Assembly: GCA_020639095.1 (NCBI GenBank)
Contig: JACKHH010000002.1
Coordinates: forward strand, 169,455-233,454
Source of the DNA: Phycisphaerales bacterium
GTDB lineage: Bacteria > Planctomycetota > Phycisphaerae > UBA1845
Direction: 5' to 3'
Length of the DNA stretch: 64,000 bases
Shown here: in pieces, positions 50,894 through 61,158 of the stretch
How the letters are laid out: every line of letters starts with the position of its first letter
Position numbering within the stretch: position 1 is the first letter of the stretch
Notes under the pieces: model-generated
The model's input: only the letters and a program-made list of their open reading frames with translations
Told to the model about the DNA's origin: nothing
Database searches by the model: none
Made by a program: the position numbers and the translations under genes

Positions 50894-53800
50894 TCAATGA
50901 CTCAGCGCACCGGCGTCGGCTTTGCTGCCGTAGGCTTTGCCGGTTGCGTCTGCCGGGATCAGCGGCGGATCGATTCTGCCGACCAGCGGCGAGTTCGGCT
51001 GGGGTCTGCCAAAGTCGTCCGAACTCGTGCTGAGGATCATGCTGGGATTCCCCGTCGTGATCGTACCACCGGCGGAGTTCGGGAAGAGCATGCTGAAATC
51101 GCTCGAGTCCGACTGCGTGATGTAGTGGTTGTCGCGAATGTCGACGTCGGCATCGTGAATCCACTGATTCTCCGCAGCGCTCAGCGTCGAACGGAAACGC
51201 TCGAACACGCAGCCACGCACCGAAATGTTATCAAGCTGCCAGCCATTCGTCGGGATCGTCGTCCCCTCATACTGGCCGAGGTTGAACTTGTTCTTCGTGC
51301 CCGTCCCAATGAACGTGCAGTGCCAGAACAGCAGGTGATCGTACTTGCCACCGAAGGTCGTGCCGCGGCCGCTCAGTTCGTTGCGCACCGGCGAACGCAT
51401 TTCCATGAAGCAGTTCACGAATGCGTTGTTCTTGCTGGTCGCACCGCTGCGGACAAAGATGCCCTGGTAGTGCAGGTCCTTGGCGATGACGTTGTACCAG
51501 ATCCAGTTGTGGATATACGCAGCCTCCGGAGCGATGGCGGGTGGTCCTTGAATCACGTCGGAGTGCTCAGGATTGTCGCCCGCACCAGGATCGCTGCCGT
51601 CGACGAAGATGTTCACGCCGAACGGCACGCTCTGGAAGTTGTCCTCCCGCGTGCGCAGCATGGTCAGATTACGCATCAGCCGGTGGTTCTGACCATTACC
51701 AGAAGCCCGCCGCTGATCCATGATCAAACACTCAGTGTAATAGTGCGGCCCACGCCAACCCGAACCCACCGGGAATTCGAAGTCACTACCGCCGCCTTCG
51801 ATCGTGCAGTCTTTCAGCCAAACACTTCGCGAGTTACGCCCGGTGTCAGCCGTGCTGCCACCATTGATGATGTTCGGTGCGGACAGCGTCAGCGCCTGCA
51901 CCTTGAGGTAGTACGCAGTGAGGTCGCCCTCGGCTTGGCCGACGATCTTGGTGTTTTCCTTGGTGCCACCGGCGGATGGATCGTGCGTAATCGTGATCCA
52001 CTCGTTGTCCACGCGTGCGGTCGCGCCGTTGTAAATGCCACCACCGTCCGCGATGTGATTGCCGGGACGCAGCCGAACAATACCACCATCGGCAGCACCG
52101 CCCTGGAACGTCGCGATCGCCTGCATGGCTTTGCCGATTTGGCGGTACGGACGCGACGCGTTATTCACCTGGCCGGTATCGTCGTTCCCGCCGGTATCCA
52201 CGTACGCAACATTCGAGCGCAGCGTACCGCGCGGATTCACGAACATCGTCAGCGCTTCCAGGCCGTTGCCCGGTGTTGTGTTCTTGTCGCGCACGCCGCC
52301 ATCGTTGCCGATGACCACAGCCTCCAGCGTAATTTGCCCGTCAGAGGTAAACTCGCTCGCGGAAATCGGTACGTTGTATTCCCAAACGCCGACGCGATCG
52401 TTGAAGGTCATCTCCGTGGCAACCTTTGGCGAGGTACCGGTATACCCCTGGCCCGAAATGTGTACCTGCACCTCTTTGACGCCGAACTTGCTGAACGCGA
52501 TCACACCGGCATTGAACACCTCGCCCGCGTTGATGCGCTGACGCGGCACGACATCCCAACGCGCAATCGGCGTCAGCCCGCTCGATGCCGGCTGAACGAG
52601 CATGGTGGCGAGGATCACAAAGGGAGCGCCCACGTTGGGAGTCACGGTTACCTCCGTTTGATACGTACCGTTGGCCAGTCCGCTGCGATTCACCCGCGCG
52701 GTGATCACGTCGTGCTCGCCGCTGCTCTCACCGGAGCTTGGCGTGATCGACAGCCAACTCGCGTTCTCAGAGATGGAATACGACAGCGTTTCACCGCCCG
52801 CATTCCAGACGTCAAAGGTCATCGAGGTCTGCGAGACGCTGAAATTGAGCAGCGTTCGGCTAACGAGCAGCGACGGCGACTGCTCGAAGCAATCGAGCTG
52901 ACCGTTGCCGTCGAGATCATCATCGGCTACGCCGCACCCACAATCGCCCGGTTCCGTCTTGTCGGAATCGTCGGGGCAATCGTCGAGGCAATCGTTCACG
53001 CCGTCGTTGTCGCTGTCTTCCAGACACGCGGGCGGATAGACGATGCCCTGCACGTTGGTGACGCGCAGATCATCCCAGTATTTCTCGCCCGGCCCCATGC
53101 ACCACAAACCGACGGTGCCTTCGCGGAAACGCGTGCTGCTCGCATCGACGCAATCGATCGACCAGTTCACCGGCTTGGGCGACGTGTCGGGCCAGATGCG
53201 TGCGCGAATGCGCGTTTCGGTATCGCTGTCATCGATCCGCACTTCGAAGTAATACCACTGACCGCCGACGGGTTGAATGCTCGTGCCCGTGTCGCCGCTG
53301 GTGATGCTGGTGCCGTGCGGTGCGATGTGGAAGTAGCGACCGTCGGGAATGTTCGGATCGGTGAAGCTCCGGAGGCGATAGTAGCGGTCGCCGTTGGGAT
53401 AATCCGAAAGGAACGTAACCCCGATACCGCCACCGGTTGTTTCGGTCATCATTCGGCCGGTGTAGGTATAACCGCTCCACGCATCCGAGCCGGTGCCCAA
53501 GTAGTGCGAGTGGATGTTCGTCAGCGTGGACGCGGTGCCGAACGCCGGATCGCCGTCAACCGGCATCACGTCGAAGAGGCTGTCATCGCCCGACATGCTG
53601 TTGCCGGCGCCGGTGTCGATCCAGTTTGGCGGATCGGAACCGGTGGCAACGCCGTTGAAATCCTCGGAATATTCCGTCTCGGAAGTCAGGTACTGCCAGA
53701 CGATCACGCGGACTTCATCTTCCGCATCGGCGTCACCAGAAGATACACGCAAACGGAATGCGAACTCCTGCTGCACTTCCGAAATCTGCGGAGCTTTGAA

Positions 53801-54721
53801 CGTGGCGTACGGTTCGTCCGCGCCATTGAGCGTCACGGCTGGACCCGCAATCTGCGTCCATTCGAAGTCGGGATCGCTGCCGTCGGACACGTAGCTGCGC
53901 GAACCGTCAAGCGTGACGCTTCCGCCGACAGGAACGATCACGTCGCCCCCCGCGTTCGCGATGATCTCAAGCTTGTCGTTGACGACTTCGACGACCACCG
54001 TGTCTTCGGTCGCGCCCTTCTCGCCGCTGACGCGCAGTCCGAATTGCAGGATCGCAGAGCCGTCCACCGTCGGTGCGGTAAAACAAGTGCGGGCCGGAAT
54101 GGTGTCGGAACGCAACACGACGGGCGGGCCGGAAAGCTGCCACCAATCGTAACGGATCTCGCCCCCGTTCACGTCGTAGCTGTCCGTCGCGTCGAGACAC
54201 ACCGTTTCACCGGAAGACGCGGACAGGTCGGCGCCTGCGCGTGCGATCGGCGGCAGGTCGAGCGGCGGCGCAACATCGAGGCTGTAGGTGATCGAAAAGA
54301 GCGGGACGTTGTCTTCGTCGATCGCCGTCATCGTGACCGTGTAGTCACCGTCGGTGGGGTACGCGAACCGCTGCGTCTCGCCTTCGCGCGGCGAGTTGCC
54401 GGAGATGCCCGAGTCCCAGATGAAGCGCAAGTCGCCGAGCGGGTTCTCGTCGTTACGCACGACGCTGAAGTCGTACGTGCCCGAGTTGATCTGCCGCGCG
54501 GTGATCTCGTAGAACTGCGGCGCAATCTCGAAGTTGTTGCTGGTGACGTCGGGATCACTGCTGTCCGGAACTTCGTTACCGACACCATCGTCCACCGGTA
54601 GCGCTTCGCATCCGCCCGAAATCGCCGCGAGTCCCACGGCAACAATTGCGCACACCAGCGCGCTTCGCGACAAGCTGCACCACTGGTTCAACATGAGCTT
54701 GAAACTCATAAAACGATCCAC
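50894..54721 (-). CDS. Large surface lipoprotein with PKD/Ig-like, LamG-like, TSP3, BACON and beta-helix modules
   Basis: A 1275-aa protein with a lipobox (AISGGC, about residue 38). It shows a PKD-like domain (about 60-155), two REJ/PKD-like domains (about 158-340, each starting with a PPIARAGADLS- or ANAGGDVIVP-type strand), a LamG/DUF1080-like domain (about 350-575), a TSP3-like acidic stretch (DSDNDGVNDCLDDCPDDSD), a BACON-like domain (about 635-730), a beta-rich domain, and a C-terminal right-handed beta-helix (about 835-1275). The beta-helix suggests polysaccharide binding or cleavage, but catalytic residues were not identified. Start GTG 54721 with AAGGAG 6 nt upstream. Confidence 0.85.
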   Translation of the reverse strand: MDRFMSFKLMLNQWCSLSRSALVCAIVAVGLAAISGGCEALPVDDGVGNEVPDSSDPDVTSNNFEIAPQFYEITARQINSGTYDFSVVRNDENPLGDLRFIWDSGISGNSPREGETQRFAYPTDGDYTVTMTAIDEDNVPLFSITYSLDVAPPLDLPPIARAGADLSASSGETVCLDATDSYDVNGGEIRYDWWQLSGPPVVLRSDTIPARTCFTAPTVDGSAILQFGLRVSGEKGATEDTVVVEVVNDKLEIIANAGGDVIVPVGGSVTLDGSRSYVSDGSDPDFEWTQIAGPAVTLNGADEPYATFKAPQISEVQQEFAFRLRVSSGDADAEDEVRVIVWQYLTSETEYSEDFNGVATGSDPPNWIDTGAGNSMSGDDSLFDVMPVDGDPAFGTASTLTNIHSHYLGTGSDAWSGYTYTGRMMTETTGGGIGVTFLSDYPNGDRYYRLRSFTDPNIPDGRYFHIAPHGTSITSGDTGTSIQPVGGQWYYFEVRIDDSDTETRIRARIWPDTSPKPVNWSIDCVDASSTRFREGTVGLWCMGPGEKYWDDLRVTNVQGIVYPPACLEDSDNDGVNDCLDDCPDDSDKTEPGDCGCGVADDDLDGNGQLDCFEQSPSLLVSRTLLNFSVSQTSMTFDVWNAGGETLSYSISENASWLSITPSSGESSGEHDVITARVNRSGLANGTYQTEVTVTPNVGAPFVILATMLVQPASSGLTPIARWDVVPRQRINAGEVFNAGVIAFSKFGVKEVQVHISGQGYTGTSPKVATEMTFNDRVGVWEYNVPISASEFTSDGQITLEAVVIGNDGGVRDKNTTPGNGLEALTMFVNPRGTLRSNVAYVDTGGNDDTGQVNNASRPYRQIGKAMQAIATFQGGAADGGIVRLRPGNHIADGGGIYNGATARVDNEWITITHDPSAGGTKENTKIVGQAEGDLTAYYLKVQALTLSAPNIINGGSTADTGRNSRSVWLKDCTIEGGGSDFEFPVGSGWRGPHYYTECLIMDQRRASGNGQNHRLMRNLTMLRTREDNFQSVPFGVNIFVDGSDPGAGDNPEHSDVIQGPPAIAPEAAYIHNWIWYNVIAKDLHYQGIFVRSGATSKNNAFVNCFMEMRSPVRNELSGRGTTFGGKYDHLLFWHCTFIGTGTKNKFNLGQYEGTTIPTNGWQLDNISVRGCVFERFRSTLSAAENQWIHDADVDIRDNHYITQSDSSDFSMLFPNSAGGTITTGNPSMILSTSSDDFGRPQPNSPLVGRIDPPLIPADATGKAYGSKADAGALSH

Positions 54722-55280
54722 GCTCTACTCCTTGGATTCGTGGACGAATGTCGTGCGTTTGCGTCGCGTGCCGATTGTGATTTCGCTAATGCACGCAACG
54801 TCGGGGGCTGCCGGAGCAGCGCACGTTATCGGGCCACGAGGTCTTCGCCATGCACGGCGATTTTGTCTTCGGTGGGCCGGTCAATCTCGCGACCAGCCTG
54901 GGTCGAGCCGCATCCACTGGCTCGGAGGTCTTACGGGATGCTGTGAGTTACCCACTTCCTTGGCTGCGATCGCGCCGATCGCCACCCATGGGGTATCCTG
55001 ATTGCGAGGGTAGGATACCGCACACTGGGCACAATGGACAACCTGTTTGGCGATCCAAAACTTGGCCAATACGGCGCGATTTCTGCCGGTCGGCTAGCTT
55101 GCCCAAGTTTAGGCCGTTGGGGTGAAAACACCTGTTTCAGGATTGTCAGCCACGTTCCTGGCGTGATTTCGGTCTATTTTTCCGCCGATAATGATTGGCT
55201 GCGCTCCTCCGTAAGTCCAGCAAAAGAATAAAATTACAGCGTAGGTACAACGCAACATGCATCCGCGGGATCGCAATGGT
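54722..55280. other. 559-nt intergenic region
   Basis: It separates two large surface-protein genes on the same strand. The only structures noted are a 7-bp inverted repeat GGTATCC...GGATACC (54992-55019) and GGTG-aaaa-CACC near 55128-55139. It must hold the promoter of the 1275-aa protein, but no convincing -35/-10 pair was found. No terminator with a T-run was seen for the upstream gene. No credible ORF lies here. Confidence 0.5.
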
Positions 55281-58200
55281 CTACAGCCCGCTCAGCAGGC
55301 CGGCTACATCCCGCAGATCAACATCGCCGTCGGCGTCCAGGTCGAACGTTGCAAGGCAACCGCAGCCCGCGGAAGCCGTCGCAGGCGGCGTGCCGCCCGG
55401 CCCCGACAGGCAATCCACCAAGCCCGCGAAGTCGGCGACGTCCACGTCTCCATCCACGTCGCAGTCGCCCGGCTGGCCCTCGAGCATGACCAGATTGCCG
55501 GATACATCGACGCTGCCCGCGAGGTCCAACGTGCGGTAATAAACCACGTGCCCGTTGGTCAGCAGGGTAGCGCCCGCGTCAATTACCAGGTGATCGACAT
55601 AAATGGCTTCCTCACCTGAAGCGTTTTCTTGCAAATCGACCAGACGCACGGTTGTCGGCGTCGGGCCGATGCGCAGCGTTCCGATCGGGAAGCGGCCTGC
55701 GGTTGAACATGTGAGACCGGCGAGGTCCGCGCCGATGTCAGCCGACATCACTTCGAGCGTTTGCACCGACTTGCCCAGGCCCACCATGCGCAGTTCCGCT
55801 GTCACAAGATCGAACGCGGAATAGTCGTCGATCGCGACGTCGAAGTCGCCACCGACGCGCAAGCTCCACTGCGCATCGGGAAGCAATAAGGATGCGACGG
55901 AGTCGATCTGGAAATCGCCTGCGATCAGCAAACCGTTACCGGCTGACCGTGCTTTACTTGGGCTTGGCTTGGACTTGTCGAACGCCCCGATGACATCGCC
56001 GCTGCCCATGTACGAGCCGGTGATCGTGAGCGTTCCGCCCTGGATCATCGTCGTGCCGTCGTTTGTGTAATTCCCAATGAACTGCGTGTCGGCGATCAGG
56101 ATGGTTGATCCGGTGTTGTACACGTCGCCCATGACGTCGCCGTAACCAGTCAGCACGCCGCTGGTGGTGATGGACGTCGGGTATGCCGCCAGCACGCCGC
56201 CGTAGAGCGACACGTTGCCCGCGACGGAAAGTGCATCGCTGACGACCAGCGTTGCCAGCGGCTGAACTTGTGCGCTGCCGTATACTACGACACCGTTATG
56301 CGTCGCGATCTCCAGACCAGCCGATACGGGCACGACGATCTGGCCCGACTTGCCGACCAACAGATTGGTGGACGCAAGTTCCGCGTCGTCGAACGGGCCG
56401 CTGGTGACCGTGCCGTCGATGGTCATGTGCGCCCCGCTTGCAGTCGCAAGGTGGACACCATTCGCCAGCGTTATCAGGCCACCAGTGGGCTGGGAAATGC
56501 CTAACGTGCTTTCCAGCCGCAAATCCTTGTCCGCGAAATCGATGAGCGATTCTATCGCGAACTGACCAGCCGGTGCGCGCAGCGTATCGCCGCCGAACGC
56601 CGCCGCGATCGCGTCCGCAATCGACGCGTGCACGGTCTGTTGCGTCAGGTTGTGTACCTGGCACTCGTCCGGAACCGTGTCCGCGTTTTCATCGAGGCTG
56701 GTGCCCGCGAGAATATCGCACGCGTCCGGCAGCGCGTTCGTATTGCAGTCCGCGTGAGCCTCACAATCGTCCGGCGTGCCGCTCGCATCGCAATCGCTGT
56801 CGCACTCGTCGGGGACGCCGTTCGTGTTGCAGTCATTGCCGACCAGCTCACACTCATCGGGTACGCCCGAGGCGTTGCAGTCCGCGAACGATTCGCAATC
56901 GTCCGGGGTGCCATTGCTGTTGCAGTCGGTTTCGCATTCGTCGGGAATGCCGTTGGCGTTGCAATCGTTGCCCGCCAATTCACATTCATCGGGTACGCCG
57001 GTGGCGTTGCAGTCCGCGAAGCTCTCGCACACATCGGGCGTCCAATTACCGTTGCAATCGGCGAGCGCTTCGCAATCGTCGGGAATTCCGCTCGAATCGC
57101 AGTCCACGTCGCACTCATCGGGCACGCCGTTCGTGTTGCAGTCGTTGTCGAGCAGTTCGCACTCGTCGGGTATGCCGCTGGCGTTGCAGTCGGTGAAGGC
57201 TTCACAATCATCGGGCGTGCCATTGAGATTACAGTCGGTGTCGCATTCATCCGGGACCGCGTTGGTATTGCAATCGTCACCAGCCAGCTCGCACTCGTCC
57301 GGTACACCGTTGGTATTGCAGTCGGCGTAGACCTCGCAGTCATCGGGCGTTCCGTTCGTGTTGCAGTCAACGTCACATTCGTCGGGGACGCCATTGCTGT
57401 CGCAATCGTTCGCGATAAGTTCGCAGCGATCGGGTACGCCAGAGAGGTTGCAGTCTACGAACGATTCGCAATTGTCCGGCGTACCGTTGCCATCGCAGTC
57501 GGCATCACACTCGTCGGGTACGCCGTTGCTGTTGCAGTCATTCCCCGCCAGTTCGCACGCGTCCGGAACGTGGTTTGTGTTGCAGTCGGTGAACGTCTCG
57601 CAATCGTCCGGTGTGCCGTTGGCGTTGCAATCGACATCGCACTCATCGGGGATCGCATTTGTGTTGCAGTCGTTGCCGGCGAGTTCACACGCGTCCGGAA
57701 CTCCGTTCGTGTTGCAGTCGTCGAAGGTTTCGCAGGCGTCCGGCGTCCCGTTTGAATTGCAGTCGCTATCGCACTCATCAGGCACCGCGTTGGCGTTGCA
57801 ATCGTTGCCGGTAAGCTCGCATTCGTCGGGGATTGCGTTCAGATTGCAGTCCGCGAAGACCTCGCAGGCGTCCGGAGTGCCGTTGCCGTTGCAATCCACG
57901 TCGCACTCGTCGGGCACGCCGTTGCTGTCGCAATCGTTGCCCGCCAATTCGCACACGTCCGGAATCGCGTTCGTGTTGCAGTCGGTCAGACCTTCGCAAT
58001 CGTCGGGTGTTCCGTTCGAATTGCAGTCGGGCTCGCACTCGTCCGGGATCAGGTTCGCGTTGCAATCATTACCCGCGAGTTCGCAGCGATCGGGGATGCC
58101 CGATGCGTTGCAGTCTGCGAACGGTTCGCAGTCATCCGGCGTGCCGTTGGCGTCACAGTCCGCGTCACACTCATCGGGGGCACCGTTTGAATTGCAGTCA

Positions 58201-60917
58201 TTGCCGACAAGGTCGCATTCGTCGGGCACGTTGTTCGCATTGCAATCGCTGAACGTCTCACAATCGTCCGGTGTGCCGTTGTTGTTGCAATCGGCGTCGC
58301 ACTCATCCGGTACGCCGTTGGAATTGCAATCATTCGCGACCAACTCGCACGCATCGGGAACACCATTCGCGTTGCAGTCTGCGAACACCTCACAGTCGTC
58401 CGGGGTTCCGCTGGCGTCGCAATCCGCGTCGCACTCGTCCGGGACACCGTTCGTATTGCAATCGTTGCCGACCAGTTCGCATTCGTCGGGCACGCTGTTC
58501 GCATTGCAGTCGGTGAACGCTTCGCAATCGTCTGGCGTACCGTTGCTGTTGCAATCGCTGTCGCACTCGTCCGGTGTGCCGTTGGCATTACAATCATCGC
58601 CCGCCAGTTCGCACTCATCCGGGATATTGCTCGCGTTGCAGTCCGCGGAGGTGCCCGCGGTGATGTCCTCTGCATCATCGATACCGTTGCCGTTGCAATC
58701 GGGCGGGGGCGGGTCGCTGGTGTCGAGGAAGTAGTCCGCAAGCAGGCTGTGCGCAGTACCAGCCGATGCCCCCGCGTGAATCGCAACGCCCGTCACGGTC
58801 ATGGGCTGGCTGAAGCTGGTCGCGACCGTGTAGCTCTCGCCATTCTGCGAACGACTCACCGTGAAGGTATCCCCTTCGCGTCGCACCTTCAGGTACATGG
58901 GTGCCGTAAGCGGAACGGATTGGTGGATGCGGGTATTCGCAACACCACCAAAGATCGTCGCGACGTAGATCCGCGTGCTACCCAAAAGCCGGTGAAACTC
59001 AGCGCGGACGACGTTGTTCGCGTCCTGCTCGACCGCTATGCCCTGAATCTGCAACTGCTGCGTCAGCGGCGAGTCGAACTTCACCACGAATTCGAAGTCG
59101 CTGTCGGGAGCAGCCTGTACGATGCGCGGCGCGGAATTCCCGTCGATCCAAATCTCATGATCGCTGCCGGTAACCGGAATGCTGATGTTCACCTGCGTCC
59201 CGGTCATCGCCACTGTGGCATCACCGAGCGGATTCACGAATGTCCACGCGTTGGTGTCCAGGCTCACTTCGTTGAATTGATCGGTGGTGAGCACACCCGG
59301 CGGGATTGCGAGCGTGGTGAATGTTTGATCGGCCGATGACGCTGCGTTGCCGTTCGCGTCCGCCGACGCGATCCGGCAGTGGTACAGCGTGTCCGCGTCG
59401 AGCCCGCTCAGGCTTACGCTGTGCAACGTCGTCAGCGCACCGTTCGACGACGCATCGCCGTATCCCGTCGTCACGCCGTAATCAACCAGGCTGGTCGCGG
59501 GCTCGTCGGTTGTCCACGTCACCAGCGCCGACGTGACTGCTGGTATGATCTGAAGGTTGGAAATCACCGGCGGATCGGTGTCGGATTGCACGACGAACGT
59601 GTCGTCCGGCGTGCTCGTTTCATTCGAGTTCAGATCGTCGGCCGTAATCTGAAAGTGATACGTCGCGCCATTCGCCAAACCGCTCAGCACGACGCTGTGA
59701 CTCGTACCGCTCGTCGGCGATGCAACGCTGCCATCCTCGTAAGCGACAGTCGGTCCGTAAGCGACCGCACCGGTCGTCACTTCGTCGGTGTTCCATGACA
59801 CGGTGGCTCCGCCGTCGGTCGTGACCACCTGCACGTTGCTGATCACCGGCGGCGTGGTGTCGCTGATCGGCACGACGTTCACGTCCTGTACGAGGATATC
59901 GACGTGGTGGGCGATGAAGATCGCGGTTCCGCTGGGTTCGTCACCGATGCCGTCGAAGCCCGAAAGGTCCCACGCGCCCGGTTCCGCGGTGGCTGCGTCC
60001 CAAACCTTGGTGGCGTAGAACGTACCGCTTCCCGGAACGGTTTCGGCGCGCATCTTGAAGACGTAGGGCACGTCGTAGCTGAGCGTGCGATTCTCGGAGT
60101 CGAACAGCCCGAGGTCGCCGTCGAGTGTCAACGGACCGTTACCGCCCGCGTTGTACCAGACGGTCGCGCCCGACGGCAGCCAGCCGCAATGTGGCTGCGA
60201 ACACACCACCGGCGAATTGCTGTGCCCGGGCCAGCGCAGGGTAATCCCAAACCCGGGGCTGACGCTCGGCCAGGCATAACCGGCTGGGTCGAGGTCGAGC
60301 ATCGTGATCGTCGCGGTGATCTCGTAGTTGGTCCAATCGAGATCGCCGATCGCCAGCACGCGATCATAGCCCATCACCGGGCAGCGCAGTCCGTTCGACT
60401 CGATCAACCACTCGCCATCGACGACTTGCGCGACGTCTTGTATGGCAGATGCGCCGGACAAATCGGGCGTGACCGGTAGCGGCCAGACGTTGCCCGCGGC
60501 GAAGTTGAGCGACATCTGCGTGATCGACGTGTTGGCTGCGTTGTCGGTCGCGGTGATGACGATACCGTTGGACCCGGCATTGAGGTCGATGAAGTCGATC
60601 TCAATGTTGAAGTCGCCGGGCTTGAGCAGGCGACGCGTATCGGGCCCGATCGAAAGCGCGTGCGACGACCCGCCGTTGAGTGAATATGCCAGACTGCTGA
60701 CACCGTCGGGATCGGACACGTTGCCGAGCACGTTGACCCAGCGCTGGGCGATGCCCGGTGCGCCGAAGGTCTGCTCCGGACCGTACCAGAGGTTCACCGT
60801 GGGTCCGATTGAGTCGGCGCGGGCGATTCCGCATGCGGCGAATAGCGCGCAGACCGCGAGCACCGCAGCCCGAACCGAGCCGCCGCGTCCCGGCGCGCAC
60901 ACTTCACCCCTGCCCAT
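55281..60917 (-). CDS. Giant secreted repeat protein (FN3, DUF1349-like, DCN repeats, dockerin-like)
   Basis: A 1878-aa protein with a signal peptide (about 1-35, ending IARAD), a beta-domain (about 40-150), a second carbohydrate-type domain (about 165-350), two FN3 domains (about 353-446 and 447-540), and a DUF1349/concanavalin-like domain (about 545-742). About 14 tandem units of 45 residues follow (about 743-1420), built from DCNxNGxPDEC-type loops. A parallel beta-helix-like region (about 1425-1815) leads to a C-terminal dockerin-like module with two DxDxDGDVD loops. GTG 60920 directly precedes the ATG at 60917. Probably a calcium-stabilised surface or matrix protein; no enzymatic site was seen. 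Confidence 0.88.
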   Translation of the reverse strand: MGRGEVCAPGRGGSVRAAVLAVCALFAACGIARADSIGPTVNLWYGPEQTFGAPGIAQRWVNVLGNVSDPDGVSSLAYSLNGGSSHALSIGPDTRRLLKPGDFNIEIDFIDLNAGSNGIVITATDNAANTSITQMSLNFAAGNVWPLPVTPDLSGASAIQDVAQVVDGEWLIESNGLRCPVMGYDRVLAIGDLDWTNYEITATITMLDLDPAGYAWPSVSPGFGITLRWPGHSNSPVVCSQPHCGWLPSGATVWYNAGGNGPLTLDGDLGLFDSENRTLSYDVPYVFKMRAETVPGSGTFYATKVWDAATAEPGAWDLSGFDGIGDEPSGTAIFIAHHVDILVQDVNVVPISDTTPPVISNVQVVTTDGGATVSWNTDEVTTGAVAYGPTVAYEDGSVASPTSGTSHSVVLSGLANGATYHFQITADDLNSNETSTPDDTFVVQSDTDPPVISNLQIIPAVTSALVTWTTDEPATSLVDYGVTTGYGDASSNGALTTLHSVSLSGLDADTLYHCRIASADANGNAASSADQTFTTLAIPPGVLTTDQFNEVSLDTNAWTFVNPLGDATVAMTGTQVNISIPVTGSDHEIWIDGNSAPRIVQAAPDSDFEFVVKFDSPLTQQLQIQGIAVEQDANNVVRAEFHRLLGSTRIYVATIFGGVANTRIHQSVPLTAPMYLKVRREGDTFTVSRSQNGESYTVATSFSQPMTVTGVAIHAGASAGTAHSLLADYFLDTSDPPPPDCNGNGIDDAEDITAGTSADCNASNIPDECELAGDDCNANGTPDECDSDCNSNGTPDDCEAFTDCNANSVPDECELVGNDCNTNGVPDECDADCDASGTPDDCEVFADCNANGVPDACELVANDCNSNGVPDECDADCNNNGTPDDCETFSDCNANNVPDECDLVGNDCNSNGAPDECDADCDANGTPDDCEPFADCNASGIPDRCELAGNDCNANLIPDECEPDCNSNGTPDDCEGLTDCNTNAIPDVCELAGNDCDSNGVPDECDVDCNGNGTPDACEVFADCNLNAIPDECELTGNDCNANAVPDECDSDCNSNGTPDACETFDDCNTNGVPDACELAGNDCNTNAIPDECDVDCNANGTPDDCETFTDCNTNHVPDACELAGNDCNSNGVPDECDADCDGNGTPDNCESFVDCNLSGVPDRCELIANDCDSNGVPDECDVDCNTNGTPDDCEVYADCNTNGVPDECELAGDDCNTNAVPDECDTDCNLNGTPDDCEAFTDCNASGIPDECELLDNDCNTNGVPDECDVDCDSSGIPDDCEALADCNGNWTPDVCESFADCNATGVPDECELAGNDCNANGIPDECETDCNSNGTPDDCESFADCNASGVPDECELVGNDCNTNGVPDECDSDCDASGTPDDCEAHADCNTNALPDACDILAGTSLDENADTVPDECQVHNLTQQTVHASIADAIAAAFGGDTLRAPAGQFAIESLIDFADKDLRLESTLGISQPTGGLITLANGVHLATASGAHMTIDGTVTSGPFDDAELASTNLLVGKSGQIVVPVSAGLEIATHNGVVVYGSAQVQPLATLVVSDALSVAGNVSLYGGVLAAYPTSITTSGVLTGYGDVMGDVYNTGSTILIADTQFIGNYTNDGTTMIQGGTLTITGSYMGSGDVIGAFDKSKPSPSKARSAGNGLLIAGDFQIDSVASLLLPDAQWSLRVGGDFDVAIDDYSAFDLVTAELRMVGLGKSVQTLEVMSADIGADLAGLTCSTAGRFPIGTLRIGPTPTTVRLVDLQENASGEEAIYVDHLVIDAGATLLTNGHVVYYRTLDLAGSVDVSGNLVMLEGQPGDCDVDGDVDVADFAGLVDCLSGPGGTPPATASAGCGCLATFDLDADGDVDLRDVAGLLSGL
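56655..58690 (-). repeat. About 14 tandem 135-bp coding repeats (DCN repeat array)
   Basis: Within the giant protein gene, units of about 45 codons repeat: DCNxNxVPDECELxGN, then DCNxNGVPDECDx, then DCNxNGTPDDCExF. Each loop resembles a calcium-binding D-x-N-x-N-G-x-x-D motif with paired Cys. Copies vary mainly at third codon positions and in the x residues, so the array is old rather than freshly expanded. A single loop (DCNGNWTPDVCE) interrupts the order near the twelfth unit. Confidence 0.9.
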
Positions 60918-61086
60918 CACGGTGATTTCCCCCGCCCGTCGCTATGGTCCACAACTCCGGCATTATTCCGATCGCCCGACGGAACATCCATGCTAGCAGA
61001 ATCGCGGGGCAAAACGCAATGAAACACCGGTGTCGCCGGCGGTTTCGGGGGAAGACGACCTGCGTTCGATAACTGTGATCCTGTGC

Positions 61087-61121
61087 AAAAAGAAAAGCCC
61101 CGGACACGAATGCCCGGGGCT
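61087..61121 (-). terminator. Rho-independent terminator of the rightmost surface protein gene
   Basis: On the minus strand AGCCCCGG ... CCGGGGCT (arms 61121-61114 and 61103-61096, 10-nt loop) is followed by TTTTCTTTTT. It lies 37 nt after the stop at 61159. Confidence 0.9.
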
Positions 61122-61158
61122 TGAGAGTGTTACAACTGGTTGTGCGCGTCCGCTGCGG

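Noticed and set aside
50897..54601. A 1234-codon open frame on the plus strand, opposite the 1275-aa surface protein
   Set aside because: It is an antisense shadow caused by GC-rich codons of the real gene: no signal, no recognisable domains, composition dominated by R, V, A and H, and no ribosome binding site. The minus-strand frame has PKD, BACON and beta-helix modules.
54992..55139. Possible riboswitch between the large surface genes
   Set aside because: Only short inverted repeats were found; no match to the conserved cores of cobalamin, SAM, TPP or c-di-GMP riboswitches was recognised.
56655..58690. CRISPR or satellite interpretation of the 135-bp repeats
   Set aside because: The repeats stay in frame, encode conserved Cys/Asp loops and differ mainly at synonymous positions, so they are coding repeats.
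56628..58734. Long plus-strand frames with a repeating SSGTPLxLQS pattern
   Set aside because: They are the complement of the DCN repeats; the regularity comes from the real minus-strand array.
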